This document shows, piece after piece, positions 8,126 through 15,816 of a DNA stretch of 50,692 nucleotides. The notes under the pieces are model-generated. The model had not been told where the DNA came from. It saw only the letters and a program-made list of their open reading frames with translations, and did not search any database. The position numbers and the translations under genes are program-made. Source of the stretch: an uncultured Fibrobacter sp. (GTDB taxonomy: Bacteria; Fibrobacterota; Fibrobacteria; Fibrobacterales; Fibrobacteraceae); contig CAMIWK010000004.1 of NCBI GenBank assembly GCA_946402415.1, positions 1 through 50,692 of the forward strand. Direction: 5' to 3'. Numbering within the stretch: position 1 is the first letter of the stretch; every line of letters begins with the position of its first letter.

Positions 8126-9439
8126 ATGACAAAGTCTGGAAAAATGGCTTGGAGTGTCGCTTTGTTGTGCGCAAGCCTGCTCGGATGTGGCGACAGTACC
8201 TCCGATACGACCATATCTTCGACTCCCCTTAACGAGGATTATTGCGAGGTCATATCGAAGGAACCACTGGTGGTCAAGGCTGTTGAAAGGGGAATTTTCC
8301 GCACGACAACTTTCAAATATGAAAACGAGAAAGTCGTGGAAAAAGCGGAGTTTAAGAGTGCCGAGAAAATGGAATCAGCTTGCTTGGTTTATCGGGAAAA
8401 CTCTAATTATAGCAGTGTGGTATGCAACGACAAATCTATTGTTGCCGTTAGAAAAGATATAAAGACATCAGACGGGTACGATGATTTCGTTTTGGCGTTT
8501 TCGACAATGTGCGATGACCTTACCGAGCCTGAAGATGATGACATATCTTCATCCTCTAGGGAGAAGGATAATCCGTTTATTTTTGACAGGTCATCTTCGA
8601 GTCAGAAGGTGAGTTCCTCAAGCCGCCAGAGCGATCTTTTCGGTTCTTCGAGTTCCTCGAAAACGCAGTATGCCGAAAGTTCATCTAGCTCCACAGTCTC
8701 TGATGACGGAAAAATAAGCTGGTACGGTGGAGCCTGGTATAAAAAAGAAAAGGTGGTCGCTGCCAACGTTGATGAACTGGACTGCACAGACAATACGAAT
8801 TTGAGTAAGTTGAATGACTTCGATGTGGCCTACGAATTCAATAAACCCGGGGACTTGGGTCGCGATTATCTTGGTGACGTCAATGCGTATATAGAAGGCA
8901 ACATGACTCCTGTAAGCGCTGAATGTGGGAGTCTTGTCCTTGACGGAACAAATGGGTTGCTGGTTCCGTTGAACGATGTTTTCAAGACCCGCGGATTCGT
9001 GATAGAAATTCGCTTTATGCCCACGCAAGAAGCCGATTTGGGAAATATCTTCGTGGCGGAGCCTCCTGGAAGTGGACTCGATGCATGGCAAGTCCGAATG
9101 GATGGAACAACGGTAAATTTCCATGTCCGCGATAGCGATCATGATTATTCCGCCTGGGAAGTTCATGAAGTAGGTGATGTTGCGCTGAATGAATGGCATG
9201 TGGTCCGCATCAAGGTGTTCCCGACAAAATCCGCAAACGGAGATGTGTTCTATTCCTTGAATGCCTCTTTAGACGGATCGCTCCGTCTTGCAAGCGAATT
9301 TAAAAGGGATCTTTCCGGTCTCATGTATGGCCTTGGCATAGGTTATGATGCCGTGCACCAGGCTGCATACGCCAGAAAGTTCTTCACCGGAAAGATAGAC
9401 TACATCCGTTACGGAAGAATTCTAGAAGACGATCTGTAA
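8126..9439 (+). CDS. Lipoprotein with serine-rich linker and LamG-like domain
   Basis: The N-terminal signal ends SLLGC, so it is a lipoprotein. A region with several runs of four to five serines (residues about 135-195) is a flexible linker of the kind common in Fibrobacter secreted proteins. The last 200 residues resemble a laminin-G/concanavalin-like beta-sandwich (GSLVLDGTNGLLVPL, FVIEIRFMPTQ, NEWHVVRIKVFP, GKIDYIRYGR), which usually binds carbohydrate or acts as an adhesion module. I chose ATG 8126 because AAAAGG lies at a proper distance; ATG 8117 is possible. trmO starts three bases after its stop. Confidence 0.82.
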   Translation: MTKSGKMAWSVALLCASLLGCGDSTSDTTISSTPLNEDYCEVISKEPLVVKAVERGIFRTTTFKYENEKVVEKAEFKSAEKMESACLVYRENSNYSSVVCNDKSIVAVRKDIKTSDGYDDFVLAFSTMCDDLTEPEDDDISSSSREKDNPFIFDRSSSSQKVSSSSRQSDLFGSSSSSKTQYAESSSSSTVSDDGKISWYGGAWYKKEKVVAANVDELDCTDNTNLSKLNDFDVAYEFNKPGDLGRDYLGDVNAYIEGNMTPVSAECGSLVLDGTNGLLVPLNDVFKTRGFVIEIRFMPTQEADLGNIFVAEPPGSGLDAWQVRMDGTTVNFHVRDSDHDYSAWEVHEVGDVALNEWHVVRIKVFPTKSANGDVFYSLNASLDGSLRLASEFKRDLSGLMYGLGIGYDAVHQAAYARKFFTGKIDYIRYGRILEDDL

Positions 9440-9442
9440 CAA

Positions 9443-10234
9443 GTGACCCCAATCGGTACATTCTACGGCGATGCCGTCTATAAGTACGACGCTCCCCGGC
9501 AGGGACGTCTTTTCGCGGGGCATCCGGGTCGTATCGAACTGAATGCGGGGCAGAACTTTGAAACAGCTCTTCGAGATTTGGAAGGCTTCGAGCGCATCTG
9601 GGTCATATTCCAGTTTCACGAGAACGAGGGCTGGCGCCCCACCACCCGTCCGCCGGTTCCCCCAAAAGGAAAAGACCGCGTAGGCACTTTTGCAAGCCGG
9701 AGCCCTTACCGCCCAAACCCCATTGGCCTCAGCTGCGTACGGCTCCTGAAAGTCGAGGGCCTAACGCTCTTTGTGGATGAGGCAGATCTGCTGAATGGCA
9801 CGCCCGTACTGGACATCAAACCGTATATTCCCATGGCCGATGCATTTCCTGATGCTAAGGCGGGCTGGGTGGAAGAGCAGGCAGGCGAGCCCTGGACTAT
9901 CGAAGCTACCGAAGAATTTGCGGCCCAGAATCTATGGATTGCCGAACACAGTGACTTTGACTTGGAAAGCTTTGCCCGTGTACAGCTTTCCCGCGGGAAC
10001 TTCACAAAAGACCTGTTCGACAGTTCCCGCCGTCGCCTGACTCTTGATGAAAATGCAAAAACTGGTGTGCTGGCTTACCGAACCTTTCGTATCCACTTTA
10101 GTTACGATGAACCGACGCGCAGGATTTCCTTGCAGCGTATAGCCAGCGGCTATACCCCCGAAGAACTAAAACCCAGTGCCGAGGACAAGTACGGTGACAA
10201 GCCGCTTCACCGGGAATTCCTCGCTAGTCGGTAA
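9443..10234 (+). CDS. trmO: tRNA (N6-threonylcarbamoyladenosine37-N6)-methyltransferase TrmO
   Basis: TrmO (formerly TsaA/YaeB) adds a methyl group from SAM to the t6A37 base of certain tRNAs, including tRNA-Thr. The sequence shows the beta-barrel family motifs PIGTF near the start, DLEGFERIWVIFQFHEN and the diagnostic RVGTFASRSPYRPNPIGLS, followed by the C-terminal extension usual for full-length members. It starts at GTG 9443, three bases after the preceding stop, so it is probably translated by coupling. Its place beside a lipoprotein gene has no obvious functional meaning. Confidence 0.93.
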   Translation: MTPIGTFYGDAVYKYDAPRQGRLFAGHPGRIELNAGQNFETALRDLEGFERIWVIFQFHENEGWRPTTRPPVPPKGKDRVGTFASRSPYRPNPIGLSCVRLLKVEGLTLFVDEADLLNGTPVLDIKPYIPMADAFPDAKAGWVEEQAGEPWTIEATEEFAAQNLWIAEHSDFDLESFARVQLSRGNFTKDLFDSSRRRLTLDENAKTGVLAYRTFRIHFSYDEPTRRISLQRIASGYTPEELKPSAEDKYGDKPLHREFLASR

Positions 10235-10383
10235 ACAAAAGTTTACTTATGTAAAAATATCGTTCTCAAAATGTTCTCTGCGGGTCTATTCTATTTAATT
10301 TGTAAAAATATGTTTTTGTCAATGTTAAACCGCCATTTTTTTACTATTTTGGGGGCAACTAAAAACAAGAAAAAGGAGTTTTT

Positions 10384-11709
10384 ATGAATTTGAAGTCCGT
10401 TTTCGCCCTGCTTGCCGCCGGAACGTTCCTGGTGGCTTGCGGTGCCGATGAAGTTGTCAACTCTAACGACGAAGCCAAGGAAAAGGCCACCGTCACCATT
10501 AAGGTGGTGGATAATCACGATGGTTCGCCTATCGCCGAAGCCAAGGTGTATTCCGTGGTTGACGATGATGAGGAAATGACCGATGAATTCGGCCTTGCTA
10601 CATGGAAAAAGCAGGTTCTGGGTAACCATGTATTCCAGGTTTCCAAGAAGGGTTATGCCACCATTCAGACCCGCGTGACTGTCGAGGAAAAGGGTATGGG
10701 CGATGTGGCCCGCGTACCTGACGTGGTTGCCCAGGTCGATATGTACAAAACAGGTGTAAACGCCAAGGGTACTGTCCTTTATGTGGATGATGAAGGCAAT
10801 AAGAAAGCCGCCGCTGGTGTGGTTGTCTACGCTTCTCTGCCGGCGGTTTTTGTGCCGTCTGAAATCGCGGACACCACTGACAAGAATGGTGAATATGTGT
10901 TCGCTAACCTCCCCGAAGGCGTTGCCATCGATATCGCGGTTGGTCAGAAGGAATTCGATAAGAAGAAATATTCTGTCGCCGCACCAACCCAAATTAGCGT
11001 TGCCGGACAGTACAGGGCTGGTGATGTAGTTAAAGCCCCGATTCTCACCATGACTCCCGCTGCTGGCGAGGTGGTGTTGGTCAACAGCAACCTGAGCAAG
11101 ATTGATACCAATACGAATATCACCCTGACCTTCTCTTCTGAGTTGGTAGCCGACTCCGTGAAGGACAACTGGCGCGTTAGCAGGGGCGGTACCAATGTTC
11201 TGACAACGGCAACCCTGAGCTCCGACAAGAAGACCATCACCATCGCGCCTGTTTCCAAGACCTGGACCAAGGGCTCTACCTACACGGTTTATGGCACGGC
11301 TTATTCTCAGGACGGTGGTGTGTTCTATGCAAGTAACACTGGAACCAATCGTCTGACATTTGAACCGGGCTCCGGATCTACGGCCAAGGCTCCCGAAAAC
11401 CTGAGTGGCCTGAAGGCTGTTGCTAGCGAAGATTTTGCTGGTAGGTTTGTTGTGAGCTGGACTGCTCCTAAGGGGAGCGATGTTGTCGCTTACAATTTCT
11501 ACTACAAGACAAACAAGATGAACGACTATGAGTTCTATACTCAATTCGATCTCTTCGACATTGATGAGAATTCGATTATGCTGCGCGAAAATAGCTTTAG
11601 CGGTACCGGTGTGACGAAGGTCTCCTTTATCGTTCTTCCTGAGAACGCATCTGGTCTCGAAGCTGACGTTTCCAAGGCCAAGGCTGTGGAATACAAGTTC
11701 GAAGACTAA
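10384..11709 (+). CDS. Lipoprotein with carboxypeptidase-regulatory-like, Ig-like and Fn3-like modules
   Basis: A 441-aa lipoprotein (signal ending FLVAC, Cys19). Two carboxypeptidase-regulatory-like beta-sandwich modules follow (VVDNHDGSPIAEAKVYSV with GNHVFQVSKKGY, then KAAAGVVVYASLP with GEYVFANLPEGV). Next is an SbsA/Big_5-type Ig module (DTNTNITLTFSSELVAD, SSDKKTITIAPVSKTW) and a C-terminal fibronectin-III-like module (ENLSGLKAV, FVVSWTAPKGSDVVAYNFYY). Such proteins sit on the outer membrane surface and often mediate adhesion. A strong ribosome binding site (AAAAAGGAG) supports the start, and a hairpin-plus-T terminator lies after the stop, so it is probably transcribed alone. Confidence 0.85.
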   Translation: MNLKSVFALLAAGTFLVACGADEVVNSNDEAKEKATVTIKVVDNHDGSPIAEAKVYSVVDDDEEMTDEFGLATWKKQVLGNHVFQVSKKGYATIQTRVTVEEKGMGDVARVPDVVAQVDMYKTGVNAKGTVLYVDDEGNKKAAAGVVVYASLPAVFVPSEIADTTDKNGEYVFANLPEGVAIDIAVGQKEFDKKKYSVAAPTQISVAGQYRAGDVVKAPILTMTPAAGEVVLVNSNLSKIDTNTNITLTFSSELVADSVKDNWRVSRGGTNVLTTATLSSDKKTITIAPVSKTWTKGSTYTVYGTAYSQDGGVFYASNTGTNRLTFEPGSGSTAKAPENLSGLKAVASEDFAGRFVVSWTAPKGSDVVAYNFYYKTNKMNDYEFYTQFDLFDIDENSIMLRENSFSGTGVTKVSFIVLPENASGLEADVSKAKAVEYKFED

Positions 11710-11740
11710 TTGCGGTTGAAACCAAATCGGTTTTGAAGCG

Positions 11741-11767
11741 GGTCCGGGTTTTTGCCCGGGCCTTTTT
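11741..11767 (+). terminator. Rho-independent terminator
   Basis: An eight-base stem (GGTCCGGG with CCCGGGCC, one G-U pair) with a short T-rich loop is followed by six T. It ends the transcript of the lipoprotein gene stopping at 11709. Confidence 0.85.
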
Positions 11768-11780
11768 TCTTTAGAAAAGG

Positions 11781-11787
11781 TATATTT
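11781..11787 (+). promoter_or_regulatory. TAnnTTT promoter-like box
   Basis: TATATTT begins 12 bases before ATG 11793, directly after a terminator. It has the same register as the boxes at 2561, 15243 and 46085, and no ribosome binding site is visible, so a leaderless transcript is likely. Confidence 0.45.
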
Positions 11788-11792
11788 AGCGT

Positions 11793-12641
11793 ATGGATAT
11801 CAGGGTGGTTTTCCGGCTTGCTTTTTTTCTGATGACCTGTGTGGGCTTGCTTGCCTGCGCCGGTTCTGGGAATGGCGAGGGTAGTTCCGAAAGTGATTCC
11901 GGCATGGGGGATGCCCCTTGTACGGAATGCGGGGCCCGCGGAGAGATAAAGCTGAAACTATCCGGTGAAAGGTTTTACCGGGAATGGAACGAGGTCGCCT
12001 ACGGCCGTCTGGATTCTACTGCCGTGGTGGGGGTGCTTCCGACTCTAAAGGTTACGGCGGGGCGCCCGGAAACCTGCCGTATGTGCCACAGTTACAGTGC
12101 GGATGCCCTGGATTTTGACCTGGCCCATATAGAGGATTCCCTCTTTGTAAAGGCTTTCCCGAAGATGCGTCGCGAGCTGTTGCTGCCCGGTATGCGCCTG
12201 CCGGAAGCGGATTCACTGTATATGGACAGCCTTTCGGCGGTATTGCTCCAGTCGGAATTTGCCGACGGAAAAAAACTGGAGGACTTTACGCCTTGGCAGG
12301 AACGGGATAGCGTAGAGCAGAAACTGGTCCGCGAACCGCCCAAGTCCCTGCGAAACCTGCTGAACGAACTGGCTAGCCGGTACGAACTGCGTTACGTTTC
12401 TATGCCGGTACGGCTAGACGTGTATATGGATCCGGACCTGGGGAGTAGCGGAGGCTATACCTGGAAGATTCTATGGAGCCTGTGGGATGCCCGTTACGGA
12501 GAACTCGTGTTCCTTGTGTATTCCGAGTTTACCGCCGAGACTACAAGTCGTGTGGCCCCCGAAAAGGAATGGTCTGCTCCCTTTGCCCCGCGCCTCTGGA
12601 AGATGTTCAGTACCGACTTGAGTAAGATTGAAAACCACTAA
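11793..12641 (+). CDS. Hypothetical lipoprotein with CxxC and CxxCH motifs
   Basis: A 282-aa lipoprotein (signal ending LLAC). After a Ser/Gly-rich spacer come CTEC and, about 55 residues later, CRMCH, which has the CxxCH form of a c-type heme site. Only one CxxCH is present and no axial ligand context is clear, so the pair could equally bind metal or form disulfides. The rest has no recognised domain. It is the first of a run of same-strand genes (psd, the iron-sulfur protein and another lipoprotein) and has a possible leaderless start. Confidence 0.75.
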   Translation: MDIRVVFRLAFFLMTCVGLLACAGSGNGEGSSESDSGMGDAPCTECGARGEIKLKLSGERFYREWNEVAYGRLDSTAVVGVLPTLKVTAGRPETCRMCHSYSADALDFDLAHIEDSLFVKAFPKMRRELLLPGMRLPEADSLYMDSLSAVLLQSEFADGKKLEDFTPWQERDSVEQKLVREPPKSLRNLLNELASRYELRYVSMPVRLDVYMDPDLGSSGGYTWKILWSLWDARYGELVFLVYSEFTAETTSRVAPEKEWSAPFAPRLWKMFSTDLSKIENH

Positions 12642-12651
12642 CCCCTAGACT

Positions 12652-13503
12652 ATGAACACACCCTTCTACATATTCATGAAGCTCTTGCCGAAGAACGCCG
12701 CAAGTCGTGCCTTCGGCGTCTTGACGCGGCTCCGCTTGCCTGTGATATCGAAAGTGGCCCGCAATGCCTTTGCCGCCTATTACAAGCTGAACATGGAGGA
12801 GTCGGAATTCCCGATAGACCATTACGCGAACATCGGTGAACTTTTTATCCGTCGGCTAAAGCCGGGCATGCGCCCTATTGCAGATTCTGAAATTGTTTCT
12901 CCGGTGGATGGAGTGCTTTCCCAGACGGACGTTTTTGATGATCGTCAGGAGTTGATCCAAGCCAAGGGCAAGAACTACACTCTGAAAGATCTGCTTCGCG
13001 ATGAAGAGATGGCTAAGCGGTTCGAAGGTGGTGCCTTTGCAACGATTTATCTGGCGCCTTTCAACTACCATCGCATTCACAGTCCGGTATCGGGTCAGGT
13101 GGTCGGGGCCAGCTACTGCCCGGGAACCCTCTGGCCGGTAAATGCAGGCAGTGTCGAACGTGTGGAGGGGCTGTTCTGCATTAACGAACGCCTTACCAGC
13201 CATATCCGCCTGAGCGATGGTTCCGAGATGCTTGTCGTTAAGGTAGGGGCCACTAACGTAGGACGCATCGGCGTCGCCTATACCGACAAGCTTCTGGTGA
13301 ACGCGGGCAAACTCCCTCGGGACTGCAAGCGTTACGACTGGAAACCTGCACAGGAAATTCTAGTGGAGAAGGGCGGTGAACTGGGCCGCTTTGAGATGGG
13401 CAGTACCGTGATACTCGTGGTAGACAAGAAGATTCGCGAACGCCATCCGGACCTGTTCAAGTCCAGCGTGGGCAAGGCCGTCAAGGTGGGCGAGGCCTTG
13501 TAG
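12652..13503 (+). CDS. psd: Phosphatidylserine decarboxylase proenzyme
   Basis: This makes phosphatidylethanolamine from phosphatidylserine at the inner membrane. The 283-aa protein shows the family landmarks FIRRLKPGMRPI, SPVDGVLSQ, the long block APFNYHRIHSPVSGQV, and the self-cleavage site MGST near the C-terminus. Cleavage before Ser251 would create the pyruvoyl cofactor and the small alpha chain. The usual residue before GST is Leu; Met here is conservative. Ten bases separate it from the upstream lipoprotein gene, so it is probably in the same transcript. Confidence 0.95.
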   Translation: MNTPFYIFMKLLPKNAASRAFGVLTRLRLPVISKVARNAFAAYYKLNMEESEFPIDHYANIGELFIRRLKPGMRPIADSEIVSPVDGVLSQTDVFDDRQELIQAKGKNYTLKDLLRDEEMAKRFEGGAFATIYLAPFNYHRIHSPVSGQVVGASYCPGTLWPVNAGSVERVEGLFCINERLTSHIRLSDGSEMLVVKVGATNVGRIGVAYTDKLLVNAGKLPRDCKRYDWKPAQEILVEKGGELGRFEMGSTVILVVDKKIRERHPDLFKSSVGKAVKVGEAL

Positions 13504-13528
13504 GGCCCGAACCGTAGGTGATGCATTT

Positions 13529-14362
13529 ATGGTTTCTTCGAAGCGATTCCTGCAAGACGAGCCTGTCCTTGGACGTGCTCTACGCTTGTTTGTGGATCGT
13601 TTTTCGAACTTGGATGATCCAGTTTTGCAGGTGACGGGCAAGCTTACCGACGACAACAGCAAGATTGCCTGGACGCTTTTAGGAACCGCCCTGTATCAGG
13701 ACCTACGCATAGATGAGATTGGCGCACTGCTGAGCGGACTTGCCAAAAAGTACCCAGGAGAAAAGCTCTGGACTTTGCCGGTACCCAAGGGTGGCGACAT
13801 TGAGAATGTTGCAGAGGCGGCTCTCGGAAGTCGGGGCTGGTCTCTGTTCAAGAACGTGGCCGGGATTTTTTGGAGTGTAGGGTTCTTTGTACGCCGGCAT
13901 GGGGATTTGAAAGCCTGGATTGCAAATTCCACTCCCGAAGAAATGTGGCGAGACCTGGGTGAGATTTACTTTATGGGTAAGCGTGGTGCACGGCCAAAGG
14001 CCTGTGCTGCCATCTACCGGTTGTGCGGAAAGGCTCCTGCGGGGCTTGGGTATGCCGCGGGCCGTGGGCTTAAGCGTTTTCGCTGGCCGGACCTGCCCCT
14101 GACTATGGGGGCGCGGCGGTTCCTTTCCATTATGGGACCTGCCCGGGAGGGGGGCTTTGCGGACCTTTTGCCTGAGCAGAAGCAGAAGATGATGAACGAG
14201 TTCTGCGTGGCCCTGTACCCAGAGAATCCTTATGCCGTCGCCCATTCGTTGCAGTTCTATCTGGAAGATGGAGATGTTTCTTATATGTGTCGGGAATGCC
14301 AGGCTGGCTGCGCCAACTGCCCGATTTATGAATTTTGTGACTACGGGGTGCGGGAATCATGA
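13529..14362 (+). CDS. Putative HhH-GPD/endonuclease III-like iron-sulfur protein
   Basis: A 277-aa cytosolic protein that I cannot place in a named family. Its extreme C-terminus has cysteines at 254, 261, 264 and 270, which is exactly the C-x6-C-x2-C-x5-C spacing of the [4Fe-4S] loop of endonuclease III and MutY. The surrounding residues (CPIYEFCDY) also resemble endonuclease III. Earlier, GKRGARPKACAAIYRLCG could correspond to the helix-hairpin-helix, but the catalytic aspartate region (VDTH in endonuclease III) appears as LTMGARRFL, without Asp. It may be a divergent or non-glycosylase relative that still binds DNA. The ATG of the next gene overlaps its stop. Confidence 0.7.
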   Translation: MVSSKRFLQDEPVLGRALRLFVDRFSNLDDPVLQVTGKLTDDNSKIAWTLLGTALYQDLRIDEIGALLSGLAKKYPGEKLWTLPVPKGGDIENVAEAALGSRGWSLFKNVAGIFWSVGFFVRRHGDLKAWIANSTPEEMWRDLGEIYFMGKRGARPKACAAIYRLCGKAPAGLGYAAGRGLKRFRWPDLPLTMGARRFLSIMGPAREGGFADLLPEQKQKMMNEFCVALYPENPYAVAHSLQFYLEDGDVSYMCRECQAGCANCPIYEFCDYGVRES

Positions 14363-15171
14363 TTCGGTTACTCCTTGCGGTTGTTTTGTTTGTAATGTGG
14401 GGATGTTCCGAGGAACATGTCAAGGTGGATTATTCGAAGATCCGTTTCGAGGGCCGTCGCCCCATGAGGGTCTCCGTGGATTCTGCGACAACAAAGGGGA
14501 ACGGTTTTGTACGGGAGGTTGACTTGCGTTACGCCACCCAGTGGGGCGATACGCTGAATGTGTCCATTCTGGAATTCAAGGGCGATGTCTATGCGCTGGA
14601 TTACTATACCAACAGTGGACGTTTCCAGGGGGTCCACTCTATCCTTCGCGGGAAATACCTGGAGCAGAGCATACGTGCAGACTACCGTATCTTTGTTTTT
14701 CGGCACGACAGTTTCAGGCGTTATGAAAGGCGTACTCTGGAAAACTTTGTGCGGTCCATACCGGGGGTGAGAATCGGGTTCCCTCAAGAGTTCTTGAGCC
14801 TGCCCTTTGAGCACCGTGAAACGGGGCGCACTACGGTGCAAACCCGCAATTTCTTGGGAGTCAAGTCTTTTTTCCCTGTGCTGGAGCAGAGCTATTCCGA
14901 TGATAATCTGGTCTGGAACGTGGCCCGCAGTTGGGATCTGGTGGAAGAATCCCGCTATCTGGACTGGGTGACCCAGTTGAAACGGGTTGCCCCACGGAAT
15001 ATCGAGACCGATGACGACGTCTATTACTTCTCTGCTGGCGAAGGGGTTAGGGGAATGGCGACCCAGCTTGCCGGTGGGCGTGTGGTGGTGGTATGGGGCT
15101 ACATGGACTGGCCGGATTTGAACCAGAAGTTCCTGGTGGCCAGCGACCGGGTCTTTGAAGCACGTTATTAG
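14359..15171 (+). CDS. Hypothetical lipoprotein
   Basis: A 270-aa protein with a lipoprotein signal ending VMWGC (Cys16). Its start overlaps the previous stop as ATGA, so the two are probably translated together. The mature part is a mix of beta-rich segments with many aromatic and charged residues (DTLNVSILEFKGDVYALDYY, YYFSAGEGVRGMATQLAGGRVVVVWGY). No known domain is recognised. Its likely location is the periplasmic face of a membrane. Confidence 0.75.
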   Translation: MIRLLLAVVLFVMWGCSEEHVKVDYSKIRFEGRRPMRVSVDSATTKGNGFVREVDLRYATQWGDTLNVSILEFKGDVYALDYYTNSGRFQGVHSILRGKYLEQSIRADYRIFVFRHDSFRRYERRTLENFVRSIPGVRIGFPQEFLSLPFEHRETGRTTVQTRNFLGVKSFFPVLEQSYSDDNLVWNVARSWDLVEESRYLDWVTQLKRVAPRNIETDDDVYYFSAGEGVRGMATQLAGGRVVVVWGYMDWPDLNQKFLVASDRVFEARY

Positions 15172-15177
15172 CGGGTT

Positions 15178-15225
15178 TGTCATGCCCGCCCCGAATCGGG
15201 GTTCGGGGTAAACTCCGGCGGGCAT
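15178..15225. repeat. Dispersed hairpin repeat (TGTCATGCCCG family)
   Basis: A longer relative of the element at 6962: outer arms ATGCCCGCC/GGCGGGCAT enclose a second hairpin CCCCGAATCGGGG. It fills most of the gap between two genes. Confidence 0.7.
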
Positions 15226-15242
15226 CGGCGATTGGTTTTTAT

Positions 15243-15249
15243 TATATTA
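15243..15249 (+). promoter_or_regulatory. TATATTA promoter-like box
   Basis: TATATTA begins 12 bases before ATG 15255, in the same register as three other genes here. There is no ribosome binding site between box and start. Confidence 0.4.
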
Positions 15250-15254
15250 AGAAC

Positions 15255-15590
15255 ATGGCTATCGAAAAACTTGCAGAAACTCTTTTAGAAAAGCTCCGCT
15301 TCATTACCCAGGCGGAAACGGTTATTGGTCAGCCCATTCAGGCGGGCGAATCTACGGTGGTTCCCGTAAGTCGCGTCTCTGTGGGCTTCGGCTTTGGCGG
15401 TCACGCCGGCAAGGGAGATACTTCCGCTTCTGGCGGTGGTGCCTCCGTAGAACCGGTGGCGTTCCTGGTCATCAAGGGCGACGACGTGCGCATTATGCCG
15501 ATTTCCAAGGACAGTTCACTTGTTAGTAAAGTTATGGACATTGTTCCCGACGTGGTGAACAAGTTCAGCAAGAAAACTGACGCAGAATAG
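15255..15590 (+). CDS. GerW/YtfJ family protein
   Basis: A 111-aa protein of the GerW (YtfJ) family. The typical run is VIGQPIQAGESTVVPVSRVS, the glycine-rich GFGFGGHAGKGD, then VEPVAFLVIKGDDVRIMPI. The Bacillus member is needed for spore germination, but the family is widespread in non-spore-formers, where its job is not known. The start is ATG 15255; a longer upstream frame runs back through a repeat element and is unlikely. Confidence 0.85.
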   Translation: MAIEKLAETLLEKLRFITQAETVIGQPIQAGESTVVPVSRVSVGFGFGGHAGKGDTSASGGGASVEPVAFLVIKGDDVRIMPISKDSSLVSKVMDIVPDVVNKFSKKTDAE

Positions 15591-15594
15591 CGCC

Positions 15595-15619
15595 TTGTCA
15601 TTGCGCAAGCGCATGACAA
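15595..15619. repeat. Hairpin repeat (TTGTCATTGCG)
   Basis: Arms TTGTCA/TGACAA and TGCGC/GCGCA surround a two-base loop, with one bulged T. It lies just after the GerW-like gene in a cluster of repeats. Confidence 0.55.
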
Positions 15620-15671
15620 AAACGGCTCAGCTGTGTCTGTCTGCAAGCAACCAGCCGTAGCATTCGCCTCA

Positions 15672-15707
15672 TGTGTCATTGCGAGGCCGTAAGGCCGTGG
15701 CAATCAC
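15672..15707. repeat. Interspersed repeat of the GTCATTGCGAG type
   Basis: TGTCATTGCGAGGCC, then GTAA, then GGCCGTGGCAATCACA form an imperfect hairpin. Elements of this shape are dispersed in many bacterial genomes. Confidence 0.55.
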
Positions 15708-15727
15708 AAACCATCTTATAAACGAAA

Positions 15728-15760
15728 AAGCCTCGGTTTTCACCGAGGCTTAAATTTTTT
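15728..15760. terminator. Bidirectional rho-independent terminator
   Basis: Nine-base arms AAGCCTCGG/CCGAGGCTT are flanked by A residues on the left and T residues on the right. It can stop transcription from the GerW-like gene (plus) and from serC (minus). Confidence 0.85.
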
Positions 15761-15761
15761 A

Positions 15762-15811
15762 GATCCTTCGACGGAGTTTACCCTGAGCCTGTCGAAGGGC
15801 CTAGGATGACT
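15762..15811. repeat. Interspersed repeat with TTCGAC/GTCGAA arms
   Basis: GATCCTTCGACGGAG, a CCTGAGCCTGTCGAAGG core and CTAGGATGAC form an imperfect inverted repeat just downstream of serC. This sequence style is common as a dispersed element in many genomes. Confidence 0.5.
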
Positions 15812-15816
15812 CTTGA

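Noticed and set aside
10291-11544. 417-aa minus-strand frame
   Set aside because: It is a shadow of the lipoprotein gene at 10384, which has a signal peptide, recognisable modules and a terminator.
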